DNA from: Ruminococcus sp. OA3 | GTDB lineage: Bacteria; Bacillota; Clostridia; Lachnospirales; Lachnospiraceae | Direction of reading: 5' to 3' | Assembly (NCBI RefSeq): GCF_022440845.1 | Contig: NZ_JAKNTO010000001.1 | Coordinates: forward strand, 3,224,001-3,288,000 | Length of the DNA stretch: 64,000 bases | Part shown: one piece after another, positions 17,372 through 27,120 of the stretch | Position numbering within the stretch: the stretch's first letter is position 1 | How the letters are laid out: every line of letters begins with the position of its first letter | Translations under genes and position numbers: made by a program | The notes under the pieces: model-generated | Told to the model about the DNA's origin: nothing | The model's input: the letters and a program-made list of their open reading frames with translations, nothing else | Database searches by the model: none

Positions 17372-20300
17372 TTAAATAATTCGACCCAAAACTTCCATAA
17401 TCTGGTCAATGTCGATCGGTTTTACAAGATAATCATCAAATCCGACTTTCGCCGCAGCTCTTTTGTCCTCTTCAAATGCATTTGCAGACATAGCGATAAT
17501 CGGAACCAGGTCCCCCCCGTTCTCCTCCATCTGCCGTATCAGCCGGGCTGCCTGGAGGCCATCCATGACAGGCATTCTGATATCCATCAGAATTGCAGCA
17601 TAGGTGCCAGTGTCCGCCTGTTTAAAAGTCTCCACCGCCAATTTCCCGTTTTCAGCCGTATCAACGGTAAATCCATAAAGTTCCAGCAGCGACTGCGCGA
17701 TCTCCATATTCAGTTCATTATCTTCCACGAGAAGCAGTCTGTGTCCAGTACTACTGACTTTCCTCTGTTCTGCAGCTTTTTCAGACGTACTGAGTTTGAG
17801 CTTCCGGAAAGTGTCACAGATTGTAGACTGGAAGACCGGTTTTGAAATAAAGTAATTGGCACCGGCCTCTCTTGCCTCCTGTTCAATGCTGCTCCAGTCG
17901 TATGCTGTAATAATGATGATCATCGTATCTTCCCCGACAAGCGCACGTATTTTTCTCGTTGTCTCAACTCCGTCCATCTTCGGCATTTTCCAGTCGATCA
18001 AGGCCACGTTAAACACCTTTTCCTGTTCGATCGACTTCTCCACCTCACGGATAGCTTTTATTCCCGAGTCTACCCAGACGGATTCTGCCCCGATATTTTT
18101 CATAATGACAGCTGTCTGTTCTCCAACAATGGCATCGTCATCGACAACCAGAACACTCAGCCCATTCAGCAGTTCCCTGGACCTGCGTTCCTCCTCTGCA
18201 TCTGCATCTGTTTCTGTAAGTCCCATGGGCAGAACAATGGTGAACCTGCTGCCCTTGTGTTTTTCACTTTCAATATCAATTGTTCCTCCCATAAGCTGAA
18301 CCAGATTATAGACAATAGACAGCCCGAGTCCGCTTCCCGCCCTGTTTCGGGCAACACCCGGATTCTCCTGTTCAAACGGCCTGCAGATCCTCTTCTGAAA
18401 CTCTTCCGACATGCCAATTCCATTGTCTTCAACGATAAATTCTACAAATGCAAAACCATTGGAACGGCTCCTCTCTCTGAGCATCAGTGAAACTTTTCCT
18501 CCTTCCTTCGTAAACTTCAGTGCGTTCGACAACAGGTTCATTAAAATCTGCTTCACGCGAAGCTCATCCGAGATATAACACTGCTCGATCCTCTCCCAGT
18601 GATAAACTTCATAATCGATCTTCTGCTCCAGTGCCTGAGGATAAATAATGGCAGTAATCTGTTCGATCAGCTCATTCAGATGAAATACTTCTTTGTTCAA
18701 CAGCATTTTCCCGTTTTCAATCTTGGACATATCCAACACATCATTGATGAGGGAGAGCAGATACCGTGTGGACATATCAATTTTATGAAAGCAATTCTGA
18801 ACACTCTCTTTTTGATCGGCCTTCAGCTTGCCCAGCGTACTCATACCTATGATCGCATTCATCGGCGTCCTGATATCATGACTCATTCTGGAAAGAAAAT
18901 CTGATTTTGCCTCATTTGCTGCTTCCGCAGATGCAAGTGCTTCCCGAAGAAGTTGTTCCTGTCTTATTTTTTCCGCCCTCTGCTCATCCAGCACCTTATA
19001 AAGCGTGACCTCTAAAATATCCTCATTGTAAGGATTCTCTATGTGGATCACATGAACGGAAATCCAGTGATACTCTCCGTCACTGCCCATCAGCTGAATC
19101 TCACGAAAAGTCTCCTTTTCGCCTTCTTCTATGCGCTTCAGCAATGCTTCTCTGCCAAACATCTCTTGAAATTCAGTCCTCTGTGAAGCATGGACCAGCT
19201 GTGTAAGACGAATGTGCTCTTTATCATAAGCATTACTTTCACTGTCCGAAATCACAAAATCCTGATTTACAAAATATTCATATGTCCCCTTCGACAGATT
19301 CACCTGGCTGATGCGCTGGTATGCCGTATGGATCGCAGTCCTGAGAGAGCGGTTTTCCAGCAGGCGTTCCTGTTCCCGCTCTTTCCGGAATTTCCATGCT
19401 TCCGAAATATCACTGTATACCGCCTGAATCACAGAGGTTCCTTTTTCGTTAATAACGCGCTCCATGCCGACACCGATAAAACAATGCGTCCCGTCTTTCT
19501 TAACTGCTTCACGCTCATAGTTAATCAGACCTCCATTCGCTGAGAGCTGTTCTACAGATGTATACACCCATTCAAAATCCTCCGGCATCACGGAACGAAA
19601 TGGATCTCTCGCCTCCTGCCAGTACTCGTCTTCCGTATATCCATACAGTTCCCATGCAGCCCGATTGGCGTTGATAATGCGGTATGGCTTTTCCGTAGAA
19701 AACTGGATGATGCCGCATGGAAGTGTATCGTAGAGATGCTGAAGAAACAGCGCCTGCCGTTTCAATTCTTCATGTGTCTCTCTCAGTTGATTTTCATGCC
19801 TCACCCGTTCGGTGATGTCCGTGACAAGACAGCAAATCACGGATTCCTGGTCACCGTCTGTATACAGCTTCCCGGCATCGAGAACCCAGCGGACACTGCC
19901 ATCACCACACCGGATACGGTATTCCACACTGTAGGAATCTCCTCGTTCCAGACTTTTGTGCACCTGCCGGTACATGCCGTCATAATCTTCTTCGACAATA
20001 AAAGATTTACAGCAGCCGGCTTCCTGCATATACTCCTGCTGAGACTCAAAGCCAAGCATCTGGCAAAGCCCGTCGCTGATCCACTTTGTAGTAAACTTCT
20101 CGTCGTAAAAGCATATCTGCAGTCCCCCCGGCAGCTGTCCCATCATCAGTTCTATCTGACGCTCCTGGTCAGATACCAGTTTTTGCAGCTGTTCATATCG
20201 GCGGCCCGACTCTTTTACCGGGAACAGTTCATCATCCTGGAGGGGTGAATATGCTGCCGAGTGATGTATATGTCCAATCTTAAGTTCCTCACCCTCCCTG

Positions 20301-20638
20301 CGGAATATGAAAGTCACCCTCTGAAATTCACGAAACATAAGTGTGGGATCAACTGACTCCACCCAGCTCTGGCCCTCACACAGCCAGCATCCGGGTGCCT
20401 GCTGCACAACAACATATTCTTCATCCCACATGCGGCAGGGGATCAGATCATTCGCCCCCGCCAGGAAGACCGATTCAACTGCCTCTTTTCCCTGCGCGGA
20501 CATTTCCTTTCCGCCTCCGAGCCAGACGATATCATCTGTAAAGCGGGAAATCAAAAAACTGACATCGCTTTCACAGAAATATTTTCTCAGAACCGTGTCC
20601 GCCAGTTCCTGCACTTCTTTTTTTTCATCCATATCCAT
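17372..20638 (-). CDS. Hybrid histidine kinase with SnoaL-like, PAS, HisKA, HATPase and two receiver domains
   Basis: 1088-aa soluble signalling protein without membrane segments. Domains in order: SnoaL/NTF2-like (about 10-130), three PAS-like units (about 165-285, 300-420, 430-560), HisKA with His in FLSRMSHDIRTPMNAIIGM (near 595), HATPase with VEDNGIGM and GSGLGLSI (700-815), receiver 1 with Asp in VALIDWKMPKMDG (835-950) and receiver 2 with Asp in AILMDIRMPVMDG (975-1088). It lacks an output domain or Hpt, so partners must be elsewhere. GGAAAAGGA precedes the first of two ATGs. A terminator separates it from the flavodiiron gene upstream. Confidence 0.93.
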   Translation of the reverse strand: MDMDEKKEVQELADTVLRKYFCESDVSFLISRFTDDIVWLGGGKEMSAQGKEAVESVFLAGANDLIPCRMWDEEYVVVQQAPGCWLCEGQSWVESVDPTLMFREFQRVTFIFRREGEELKIGHIHHSAAYSPLQDDELFPVKESGRRYEQLQKLVSDQERQIELMMGQLPGGLQICFYDEKFTTKWISDGLCQMLGFESQQEYMQEAGCCKSFIVEEDYDGMYRQVHKSLERGDSYSVEYRIRCGDGSVRWVLDAGKLYTDGDQESVICCLVTDITERVRHENQLRETHEELKRQALFLQHLYDTLPCGIIQFSTEKPYRIINANRAAWELYGYTEDEYWQEARDPFRSVMPEDFEWVYTSVEQLSANGGLINYEREAVKKDGTHCFIGVGMERVINEKGTSVIQAVYSDISEAWKFRKEREQERLLENRSLRTAIHTAYQRISQVNLSKGTYEYFVNQDFVISDSESNAYDKEHIRLTQLVHASQRTEFQEMFGREALLKRIEEGEKETFREIQLMGSDGEYHWISVHVIHIENPYNEDILEVTLYKVLDEQRAEKIRQEQLLREALASAEAANEAKSDFLSRMSHDIRTPMNAIIGMSTLGKLKADQKESVQNCFHKIDMSTRYLLSLINDVLDMSKIENGKMLLNKEVFHLNELIEQITAIIYPQALEQKIDYEVYHWERIEQCYISDELRVKQILMNLLSNALKFTKEGGKVSLMLRERSRSNGFAFVEFIVEDNGIGMSEEFQKRICRPFEQENPGVARNRAGSGLGLSIVYNLVQLMGGTIDIESEKHKGSRFTIVLPMGLTETDADAEEERRSRELLNGLSVLVVDDDAIVGEQTAVIMKNIGAESVWVDSGIKAIREVEKSIEQEKVFNVALIDWKMPKMDGVETTRKIRALVGEDTMIIIITAYDWSSIEQEAREAGANYFISKPVFQSTICDTFRKLKLSTSEKAAEQRKVSSTGHRLLLVEDNELNMEIAQSLLELYGFTVDTAENGKLAVETFKQADTGTYAAILMDIRMPVMDGLQAARLIRQMEENGGDLVPIIAMSANAFEEDKRAAAKVGFDDYLVKPIDIDQIMEVLGRII

Positions 20639-20664
20639 TTTTAAATCCTTTTCCCCTCTGACAT

Positions 20665-20687
20665 AAAAAGAGGCGGTTTCCCGCCTC
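20665..20687 (-). terminator. Terminator of the flavodiiron protein gene
   Basis: GAGGCGG/CCGCCTC 7-bp stem with a 4-nt loop, followed on the minus strand by TTTTTATG. It lies between the flavodiiron gene and the hybrid kinase start. Confidence 0.85.
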
Positions 20688-20695
20688 TATCTCTT

Positions 20696-21859
20696 TCAGT
20701 CGAGCAGCTGTTTTGCAAGAACTTCCATCTCTGTGATATTCTTTTCGTTCATGGTAGAACGAATTGTCACGACCTGATCACAGATACTCAGTTCCTTCAG
20801 CTGACTCAGCATTTCTTTCATATGTTTTGCAGCCATTGGAGCCCACGATCCGTTTTCCATAAGTCCAACCGTACGTTTCTGATAGTTTTTAGCCTTCAGA
20901 TGTGCGAGGAAATCCTCCATGCACGGGAAGAGACCGCCATCGTAAGTGGCACATGCAAGCAGAAGGCTGTTATAACGAAAGGCATCTTCCACCGCTTCTG
21001 CCATATCATTGCGGGACAGATCTGTTAAAACCACTTTTTTAGCACCCTGTGCTTCCAGTATCTCTGCCATCTTCTTTGCAGCCTTTGCCGTGTTCCCATG
21101 AATGGACGCATAGGCAATCAGCACGCCCTCATCTTCAGGTTTGTAGCTGCTCCAGATATCATATTTTTCTATGTAATAACCCAGGTTTTCTTTCAAAATT
21201 GGTCCATGCAGCGGGCAGATCATGGAAATATCAAGTGTAGCGGCCTTTTTCAGAAGAGCCTGCACCTGTGCTCCGTATTTTCCAACAATATTGATAAAAT
21301 ATCTCCTTGCCTCGCAGGTCCAGTCCTCCTCAGCATCAAGTGCACCAAATTTTCCAAAGCCATCCGCAGAGAACAGGATTTTTTCCGTAGACTCATATTC
21401 CACCATCACTTCTGGCCAGTGAACCATCGGTGCCATTACAAAATGAAGCTCATGTTTTCCAAGACTTAAGGAATCGCCTTCTTTTACCTCAACCGTCCGC
21501 CCGGTCAGATCAAGAGTGAAAAACTGCGGCATCATCTTAAATGTTTTTGCATTTCCAACCAGCTTCATGTTCGGATATTTTTCAGCAAGTACCTGTATAT
21601 TTGCCGCATGATCCGGTTCGAGATGAGAAACGATCAGATAATCCGCATCGCGTCCGGCAAGTTCACGTTCCAGGTTGGTCAGCCACTCCTGTGTGGCCCT
21701 GGCATCCACCGTATCCATAACAGCGGTTTTTTCGTCCAGAATCACGTATGAGTTATAAGAAACTCCGTTTGGGATATGATACTGGCTTTCGAATAAATCC
21801 AGTGTCTTGTCATCAACTCCGATATACCTGATGGAATCTGTTATCGTAATGTCTTTCAT
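20696..21859 (-). CDS. Flavodiiron protein (FprA, A-type flavoprotein)
   Basis: 387-aa soluble oxidoreductase that reduces O2 to water and/or NO to N2O, protecting anaerobes. The N-terminal metallo-beta-lactamase domain carries diiron ligands in VSHLEPDHAANI, MVHWPEVMVEY and CPLHGPI. The C-terminal flavodoxin domain starts around residue 250 with IAYASIHGNTAKAAKKMAEI for FMN binding. No rubredoxin domain is fused, so a separate electron donor is needed. AAGGAG lies 8 nt before the ATG; it is a single-gene unit. Confidence 0.95.
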   Translation of the reverse strand: MKDITITDSIRYIGVDDKTLDLFESQYHIPNGVSYNSYVILDEKTAVMDTVDARATQEWLTNLERELAGRDADYLIVSHLEPDHAANIQVLAEKYPNMKLVGNAKTFKMMPQFFTLDLTGRTVEVKEGDSLSLGKHELHFVMAPMVHWPEVMVEYESTEKILFSADGFGKFGALDAEEDWTCEARRYFINIVGKYGAQVQALLKKAATLDISMICPLHGPILKENLGYYIEKYDIWSSYKPEDEGVLIAYASIHGNTAKAAKKMAEILEAQGAKKVVLTDLSRNDMAEAVEDAFRYNSLLLACATYDGGLFPCMEDFLAHLKAKNYQKRTVGLMENGSWAPMAAKHMKEMLSQLKELSICDQVVTIRSTMNEKNITEMEVLAKQLLD

Positions 21860-22014
21860 AACTGCATCTCCTTTTCCTGATATGTAACGTTCATTTCTAA
21901 ATCAAATACATTTTAACATAATTGACTATTAAAATCCAGTAATATCATTTATTAAAACAAATACTTACCTGCGTCAAAACGGGCGAAGCAATCCTATGCT
22001 CCGCCCGTAAAATA

Positions 22015-23160
22015 TCATTCTACACTTGTCCAGACATTTCCTTCCCTGTTACTTTTGATGCACGCATCCACAAATTTAATTCCGCGCACTCCGTCTTCCA
22101 CTGTCGGATAGCGATAGCTTCCGGGATCACGTCCCTCCTTCTGTTTCAGTAAATGCGAGCAGAAGCCGCGGTAGATATTTCCAAATGCCTCAAAAAATCC
22201 TTCCGGATGCCCTGACGGCAGCCTTGAAAGATCCCGGCATGCGTCAGAGACGTAATCTCGTGTTGCCGTATAAAGCTGCGGCGGCTCATTGATGCGGGTT
22301 ACCTTCAGTACGGAAGGGTTCTTATGTTCCCACTCAATTGCTCCTTTATCGCCAAATATGCGGATCGTAAGGTCAGTCTCATGTCCGATCGCAACCTGTG
22401 AAGTCCAGATCATTCCGGATACCCCGCCCTTATAATTGACCAGCACCTGCACATTATTTTCCAGCGGAAGCTCCTGAGATTTTGGGAGACGTTCAAATCT
22501 GGCAAGCACACTGTCGATCTCCAGTCCCGTCATTTTGGAAACCAGACACTCCACATGTGTTCCGATATCTGCACAGCAGCCCGAAGGACCGCTCCTCGCC
22601 GGATCCATCCGCCATGTCGCCTGATCCGAGCGGTCACTGACCATCTGTACCAGCAGCCACTCCTGCGGATACTCGCTGACAACCGTCAGAATATTCCCAA
22701 TCTCGCCGGCATCGATCAGGTCTCTGGCCTGCCGGACCATCGCATAACCGGTGTATGTATAGGTCACACCGAACAGCACTCCTTTTTTTTCTGCGAGTGC
22801 AGCCAGTTCCTCACCCTCAGCTGCTGTCAGCGCCAGCGGTTTGTCACACATGATATGAATTCCGTGCTCCATAAAGCATTTTGCGATCTCATAATGTGTA
22901 TCATTCGGTGTCGTGATGGATACAAAATCAATTCCATCTTCCAGAGAACTCTCTCTTTCGGCCATCTCACGGTAGTCGGCATAAACACGACTTTCATCTA
23001 AAACGCCCCAGGTACGGGCAGTCTCCAGATTTTTTTCCATATTTCTTGTAAAACATCCTGCCGTCAGCACAGCAAGATCATCCATGACAGCACCGTGTCT
23101 GTGCACATTACCAATAAATGCACCGTTTCCGCCGCCTACCATTCCAAACTTCAGTTTCAT
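22015..23160 (-). CDS. Gfo/Idh/MocA-family oxidoreductase
   Basis: 381-aa NAD(P)-dependent dehydrogenase of the glucose-fructose oxidoreductase family. The Rossmann motif is GMVGGGNGAFIGNVHRHG at the N-terminus, and the catalytic signature HIMCDKPLALTAAEG near residue 115 has the Lys of the EKP/DKP motif. The C-terminal sheet domain has DIGTHVECLVSKMTG. Family members oxidise or epimerise sugars, inositols and related polyols; the substrate is unknown. AGGAGG lies 8 nt upstream of the ATG and a strong separate promoter is present. Confidence 0.92.
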   Translation of the reverse strand: MKLKFGMVGGGNGAFIGNVHRHGAVMDDLAVLTAGCFTRNMEKNLETARTWGVLDESRVYADYREMAERESSLEDGIDFVSITTPNDTHYEIAKCFMEHGIHIMCDKPLALTAAEGEELAALAEKKGVLFGVTYTYTGYAMVRQARDLIDAGEIGNILTVVSEYPQEWLLVQMVSDRSDQATWRMDPARSGPSGCCADIGTHVECLVSKMTGLEIDSVLARFERLPKSQELPLENNVQVLVNYKGGVSGMIWTSQVAIGHETDLTIRIFGDKGAIEWEHKNPSVLKVTRINEPPQLYTATRDYVSDACRDLSRLPSGHPEGFFEAFGNIYRGFCSHLLKQKEGRDPGSYRYPTVEDGVRGIKFVDACIKSNREGNVWTSVE

Positions 23161-23202
23161 TGCAATAACCTCCTGTTTTTATGTATTGCCCACCCAAATA
23201 TA

Positions 23203-23231
23203 ATTTTAGTATAAACGGAAGAATGTGTCAA
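23203..23231 (-). promoter_or_regulatory. Strong sigma-A promoter
   Basis: On the minus strand consensus TTGACA (23226-23231), 17-nt spacer, TAAAAT (23203-23208), about 40 nt upstream of the Gfo/Idh gene. It shows that this gene is not simply the tail of the following dehydrogenase's operon. Confidence 0.75.
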
Positions 23232-23290
23232 TCTATTTGCCGTATGCCGGTAAAACTGTGCAATAATTCAAAATAACAGTTCAGAAATTC

Positions 23291-23325
23291 AAAAAGACTG
23301 TGCACAAACTTGTACACAGTCTTTT
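23291..23325. terminator. Terminator of the IolG-like gene
   Basis: 11-bp stem GACTGTGTACA/TGTGCACAGTC with one wobble pair and a 4-nt loop, followed by TTTTT on the minus strand and CTTTT on the plus strand. Confidence 0.8.
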
Positions 23326-23344
23326 AATAATATGTATAGGCTAA

Positions 23345-24361
23345 TTAGATCTCGGAAATTTTTACCGGACGGCCTTCATCCAGAGAGATCTTAGCTGCTT
23401 TCGCAATCTTAACCGGCATTAAACCATCAATTCCACTTACCGGAACTTCTTTGTCATTCATGACAGCGTCAACAAATGCGTTTGTCTCTGCGATGAATGC
23501 ATTGTTATATCTTTCAAGGAAGAACCAGGTCGGTTTTTCGCAGACAACACCGTCAGCTGTACTGATCATGGAAGTATCATTCAGGTCGTTGGCTACCTGT
23601 ACGCAACCTTTTGCACAGTGAACTTCTGTTCTCTGATCGTAACCGTATGGAGCTTCACGGCTGTTATCGATAACACCGATCGCACCGTTTTCAAATTTCA
23701 GCATAACGATTGCTGTATCAACATCATCGTATTTCTTGAACTCTTCGTCGATCATGACTGTACCGTAAGCACTTACTTCCGTAACTTCACTTCCGGACAG
23801 GTAACGAACCATATCAAAGTCATGAATCATCATATCCATAAAGATACCACCGGATACTTTAACGTATGCCATTGGCGGAGCTTCCGGGTCACGGGATGTA
23901 ACTTTAACGATACTTGGAGCGCCCAGCATTCCGGATGCAACGGTATCTCTGACTTTTTTGTGGTTGTGATCGAAACGGCGAACAAATCCAACCTGAAGTT
24001 TAACACCGGCTTTATCTACTGCTGCAAGTGCATCTTCAATCACTTTGATATCAGTTGCGATTGGTTTTTCGCAGAAAATGTGTTTTCCTGCTTCTGCAGC
24101 CTTTACAATAAATTCAGCATGTGTGTCTGTTGATGAGCAGATGAAAACCGCGTCAACATCTGGATTTGCAAATACAGCTTCGGAATCTTTTGTGACATTT
24201 GTAACACCAAGTCCTTTTGCCCACTCTTCTGTTGCTTCGTTCATGAATGGATCTGCAATCATAACAACTTCAGCATCCGGTACAGCGTTTACCAGGTTTG
24301 TAGCATGAAGTTTACCGATTCTTCCGGCACCTAACATACCGATTCTAACTTTTTTTGCCAT
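23345..24361 (-). CDS. iolG: Inositol 2-dehydrogenase-like oxidoreductase
   Basis: 338-aa Gfo/Idh/MocA dehydrogenase that most resembles IolG, which oxidises myo-inositol to 2-keto-inositol with NAD. N-terminal GMLGAGRIGKLHA binds NAD. The catalytic EKP is in GKHIFCEKPIATD near residue 95, and the C-terminal domain has GGIFMDMMIHDFDMVRYL, the Asp-His pair typical of IolG. Length fits the family. No other inositol genes are nearby, so the substrate is tentative. AAAGGAAG precedes the ATG. Confidence 0.82.
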   Translation of the reverse strand: MAKKVRIGMLGAGRIGKLHATNLVNAVPDAEVVMIADPFMNEATEEWAKGLGVTNVTKDSEAVFANPDVDAVFICSSTDTHAEFIVKAAEAGKHIFCEKPIATDIKVIEDALAAVDKAGVKLQVGFVRRFDHNHKKVRDTVASGMLGAPSIVKVTSRDPEAPPMAYVKVSGGIFMDMMIHDFDMVRYLSGSEVTEVSAYGTVMIDEEFKKYDDVDTAIVMLKFENGAIGVIDNSREAPYGYDQRTEVHCAKGCVQVANDLNDTSMISTADGVVCEKPTWFFLERYNNAFIAETNAFVDAVMNDKEVPVSGIDGLMPVKIAKAAKISLDEGRPVKISEI

Positions 24362-24399
24362 CTTATATACTTCCTTTCAAGTGATATTTTACAAATTAT

Positions 24400-24428
24400 A
24401 TTATAAGCTAATTTGCTTTCACAGTCAA
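24400..24428 (-). promoter_or_regulatory. Strong sigma-A promoter of the IolG-like gene
   Basis: On the minus strand TTGACT (24423-24428), 17 nt, consensus TATAAT (24400-24405), about 40 nt before the ATG. Confidence 0.75.
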
Positions 24429-24506
24429 TCATAACAAAATGAAAATCTCATGTTTTTCCGTTTCCTGAAATTTTCAGGCATTTTTACTAGTTGCCCGGGC
24501 ACACTT

Positions 24507-24866
24507 TTATTGTTGCTTCCGTATCAGCACGAAGATCAGAATCATTTCTATTGCTTCAATTACAATGGCCGCCAGAAACAGCGATTCTCCGCTTTTCTGA
24601 AACATTTCCATAATGAATCCAACAAACAGCAGCAGCAAGGCCAGAGAAAAGCCCAGAAAAACATACGCGGCGGTCCTGTAAGAGCGTTTTCTCTCCTCAT
24701 CGCTCATCTTTGAAAGATCTTTTTTCTGTCCGTCTTTCACGAGTGAATACACATTCAGCGGTATTTTTCCTTTTTTCATAAATGCTGAAGCTGAATATTT
24801 CCCACATTGTCCTGCCGCGATCAGACAGACAACGGCAATTGCCACATTTATAATTTTATCGATCAT
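24507..24866 (-). CDS. Small membrane protein of unknown function
   Basis: 119 aa with three predicted membrane segments (about 5-20, 67-90 and 97-115) and a charged loop (KDGQKKDLSKMSDEERKRSYR) between the first two. I do not recognise the family. It overlaps the end of the upstream membrane-protein gene by 11 bp, so it is the last gene of the 27549-24507 run. No terminator is obvious in the 145-bp gap after it. Confidence 0.7.
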   Translation of the reverse strand: MIDKIINVAIAVVCLIAAGQCGKYSASAFMKKGKIPLNVYSLVKDGQKKDLSKMSDEERKRSYRTAAYVFLGFSLALLLLFVGFIMEMFQKSGESLFLAAIVIEAIEMILIFVLIRKQQ

Positions 24867-25734
24867 GTTCCTGTCTCCTGTTTTCCTTTTCTTCTTCCTG
24901 TTTTTCGTAATCTTCTCTTGCTGCTTCCATATAGTCCTGCTCCCTGGTCTTTTTACTCGGTATAAGCTTTTTCAGAATACTTCCTGTTCCCCTGTTTTTT
25001 ACATAAAAAAACCCGATCAGTGAAAAAACTGCGGCACCGATAAAGTTGACGAACAGATCCTTCATGGTATCCAGAAGACCGATATCCAGATATCCCCCGA
25101 GCCCAAGATCCTGTCCATTGACCACTGTACTCTGAATTCCCTTTATCACGTATGGTTTATTTCCTCCCGCAGGATCCAGCATCACGCTGCTGATCGTATG
25201 CAGTACAGTGTCTTTCTGCATATCCAGGTGAAAAAATAAATCCATAGCGCATTCAAAAAATTCCCAGATCACGCCGATGGTCATGGAAAAGCAGAATGCA
25301 ACGACAGCAATAAAAATCGGTGACATGGTGAATACCAGTTTTTGATTATCATTTAACAGAACCACCAGCGAAAATCCAATGGCTGCAGCCAGGAAGCCGT
25401 TCAGAGTATGTAGCAGAGTATCCCAGAATGGTATGATGATATAAAATTCCTGTATCTCTCCCAGTATTTCAGCTGCAAAAATAAACAACAGAATAATGAT
25501 CTCCAGTGCAGTCGGCAGTTCGATCCTGAATTTCACCTGAATAAAACTTGGCACTATCAGGAGCAGCAATGTCAGCACACAAAGAAATACATTTTCATAA
25601 TTTCCGTTAAAAAACTGCCGGATCATACTAAGCACGACCAGAATGCGAAGAACAGCGTACACGATGAAAGAACTCTTATGTTCTTTCACCTCCATTCTCA
25701 TGGCCATACTCAGCAGCTGAAAGTACTTTTTCAT
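24856..25734 (-). CDS. Polytopic membrane protein, YjdF/DUF2238-like
   Basis: 292 aa with about seven membrane segments and a charged coiled tail (EQDYMEAAREDYEKQEEEKENRR). Motifs PFWDTLLHTLNGFLAAAIGF, IGVIWEFFECAMD and LLDTMKDLFVNFIGA resemble the WDT/H, WE..E and DT.DL blocks of YjdF-type proteins of unknown function. The acidic and His residues inside membrane segments could bind a metal; that is inference. Its ATG overlaps the patatin stop (ATGA), so the two are translationally coupled. Confidence 0.72.
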   Translation of the reverse strand: MKKYFQLLSMAMRMEVKEHKSSFIVYAVLRILVVLSMIRQFFNGNYENVFLCVLTLLLLIVPSFIQVKFRIELPTALEIIILLFIFAAEILGEIQEFYIIIPFWDTLLHTLNGFLAAAIGFSLVVLLNDNQKLVFTMSPIFIAVVAFCFSMTIGVIWEFFECAMDLFFHLDMQKDTVLHTISSVMLDPAGGNKPYVIKGIQSTVVNGQDLGLGGYLDIGLLDTMKDLFVNFIGAAVFSLIGFFYVKNRGTGSILKKLIPSKKTREQDYMEAAREDYEKQEEEKENRRQEHDR

Positions 25735-26600
25735 GCATCTCCTCCCTGCGGTGCCTCGAGGTATGCGCGCAGCAGCTCCATCCTTGCCTCCGCACAGTCA
25801 ATCCCCTGCTGATAAAGTGCCTCCAGCTTATCAGGACTGGACTCGGTCCGTTTAAACCCGCCGACATTCTGAGGCTCAATTATAAAAACCTTTCCTTCTT
25901 TCTCCAGTTCAAATACTCTCCGTCTGTTTGCATTATACCGCTCCGCCCTCGTCAGAAGCGCTTCCGCAAACTGCGGATATTTCCTGTAGATTCTGGCAGC
26001 CAGACGCGTGGTTCTGCTCCCCTCTTTTAAGTAAGAGCGCTCTCTTGTCAGCACTACAATATTTTTATCACATCCCGAGCGTACCGCCTGATCAATCGGA
26101 ATGGAATCTGCAATTCCTCCATCCATGTAGTATTTGCCGTCAATTTTTACCGGTTGAAACAGTATCGGCAGCGCACAGCTGGCCTGAAGAACTTTCCACG
26201 TGGGATCCTCTGCCGTAACCTTAAGATATTCCGCCTGACCCGTTTTCAGCCTGGTCACACAGGCAACCAATTCGCCGGGATAATCACTCAGCGCCTCATA
26301 ATCATACGGTACTAAATGATTTGGCACTTCATCAAAAACAAATTTGATATTATAAAAGCTTCTGTTATCTTTCTGAAAAAGATAACGCGCACCCATATAG
26401 CGCGGGTCCACCATATATTTCCTGCTGATTTCATGGGCTCTGCCTCTCTGCCAGGAAGCATAGGATGCGCCGTTGGCGATTCCCGCCGAGGCCCCTATAA
26501 TATAATCCGCCCGTATATTCTCATCCATCAGGACATCCATCACGCCGTTTGAAAAACAGGTGCGGCTTGCCCCTCCTTCCAGAATCAATCCTAATTTCAT
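25731..26600 (-). CDS. Patatin-like phospholipase
   Basis: 289-aa lipid acyl hydrolase of the bacterial patatin group. The oxyanion motif is EGGASRTCFSNG, the nucleophile Ser is in IIGASAGIANG (GxSxG, about residue 40), and the catalytic Asp is in YYMDGGIADSIPI near residue 165. No signal peptide, so cytoplasmic or membrane-associated. It follows the thioesterase gene by 5 nt and is coupled to the membrane-protein gene downstream, hinting at a lipid-turnover unit. The RBS is weak (GAAGGG). Confidence 0.9.
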   Translation of the reverse strand: MKLGLILEGGASRTCFSNGVMDVLMDENIRADYIIGASAGIANGASYASWQRGRAHEISRKYMVDPRYMGARYLFQKDNRSFYNIKFVFDEVPNHLVPYDYEALSDYPGELVACVTRLKTGQAEYLKVTAEDPTWKVLQASCALPILFQPVKIDGKYYMDGGIADSIPIDQAVRSGCDKNIVVLTRERSYLKEGSRTTRLAARIYRKYPQFAEALLTRAERYNANRRRVFELEKEGKVFIIEPQNVGGFKRTESSPDKLEALYQQGIDCAEARMELLRAYLEAPQGGDA

Positions 26601-26605
26601 ATCTT

Positions 26606-27085
26606 TTAAAACCCTTCTTCTTTCCGCAGTTTACGCATCTCTTTTCTCTTCACTCCGGCTTCCCATTCCGCTTTTTCGGCCTCTGTCTCGACAATGAGTC
26701 CCGGAACCTTTCTGGGACGGCCATTTTCATCCACGGCCACCTGAACCAGATGGGCGATATTGATCAGACGTCTGACTCCATCCAGACTTTCCACATACGT
26801 ATCAACACGTATTTCCATAGAGGTGTTGCCGACATAGCTCATTCTTCCGATCAGTACGACCAGATCTCCCTGGAATGCACCCCGGAGAAATTTAAGATTG
26901 TCGACAGAAGCCGTGATAACATTAGACTGTGCATGACGTATTGCCACCAGACCGGCAATCTCATCAATCCACTCCATCAATCTTCCCCCAAAGAGTCTCC
27001 CGGCTCCGTTGAGATGTTCTGGTCTTACCTGATAAATGACCTCTATTTTAGAATCGGACACTCGCTTCATTGTTTCTCTTTCCAC
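26606..27085 (-). CDS. Acyl-CoA thioesterase (hotdog fold, YkhA/BACH type)
   Basis: 159-aa single hotdog domain with HLNGAGRLFGGRLMEWIDEIAG near residue 25 and ITASVDNLKFLRGAFQGD, the signature of YciA/YkhA thioesterases that hydrolyse acyl-CoA. A GTG at 27085 with AAGGAG 10 nt upstream and an ATG at 27070 are both plausible starts. Genes run thioesterase, patatin, membrane proteins on one strand. Confidence 0.9.
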   Translation of the reverse strand: MERETMKRVSDSKIEVIYQVRPEHLNGAGRLFGGRLMEWIDEIAGLVAIRHAQSNVITASVDNLKFLRGAFQGDLVVLIGRMSYVGNTSMEIRVDTYVESLDGVRRLINIAHLVQVAVDENGRPRKVPGLIVETEAEKAEWEAGVKRKEMRKLRKEEGF

Positions 27086-27120
27086 TTTTTATCTGCTCCT
27101 TATGAGTGAAATGCAGGCAG

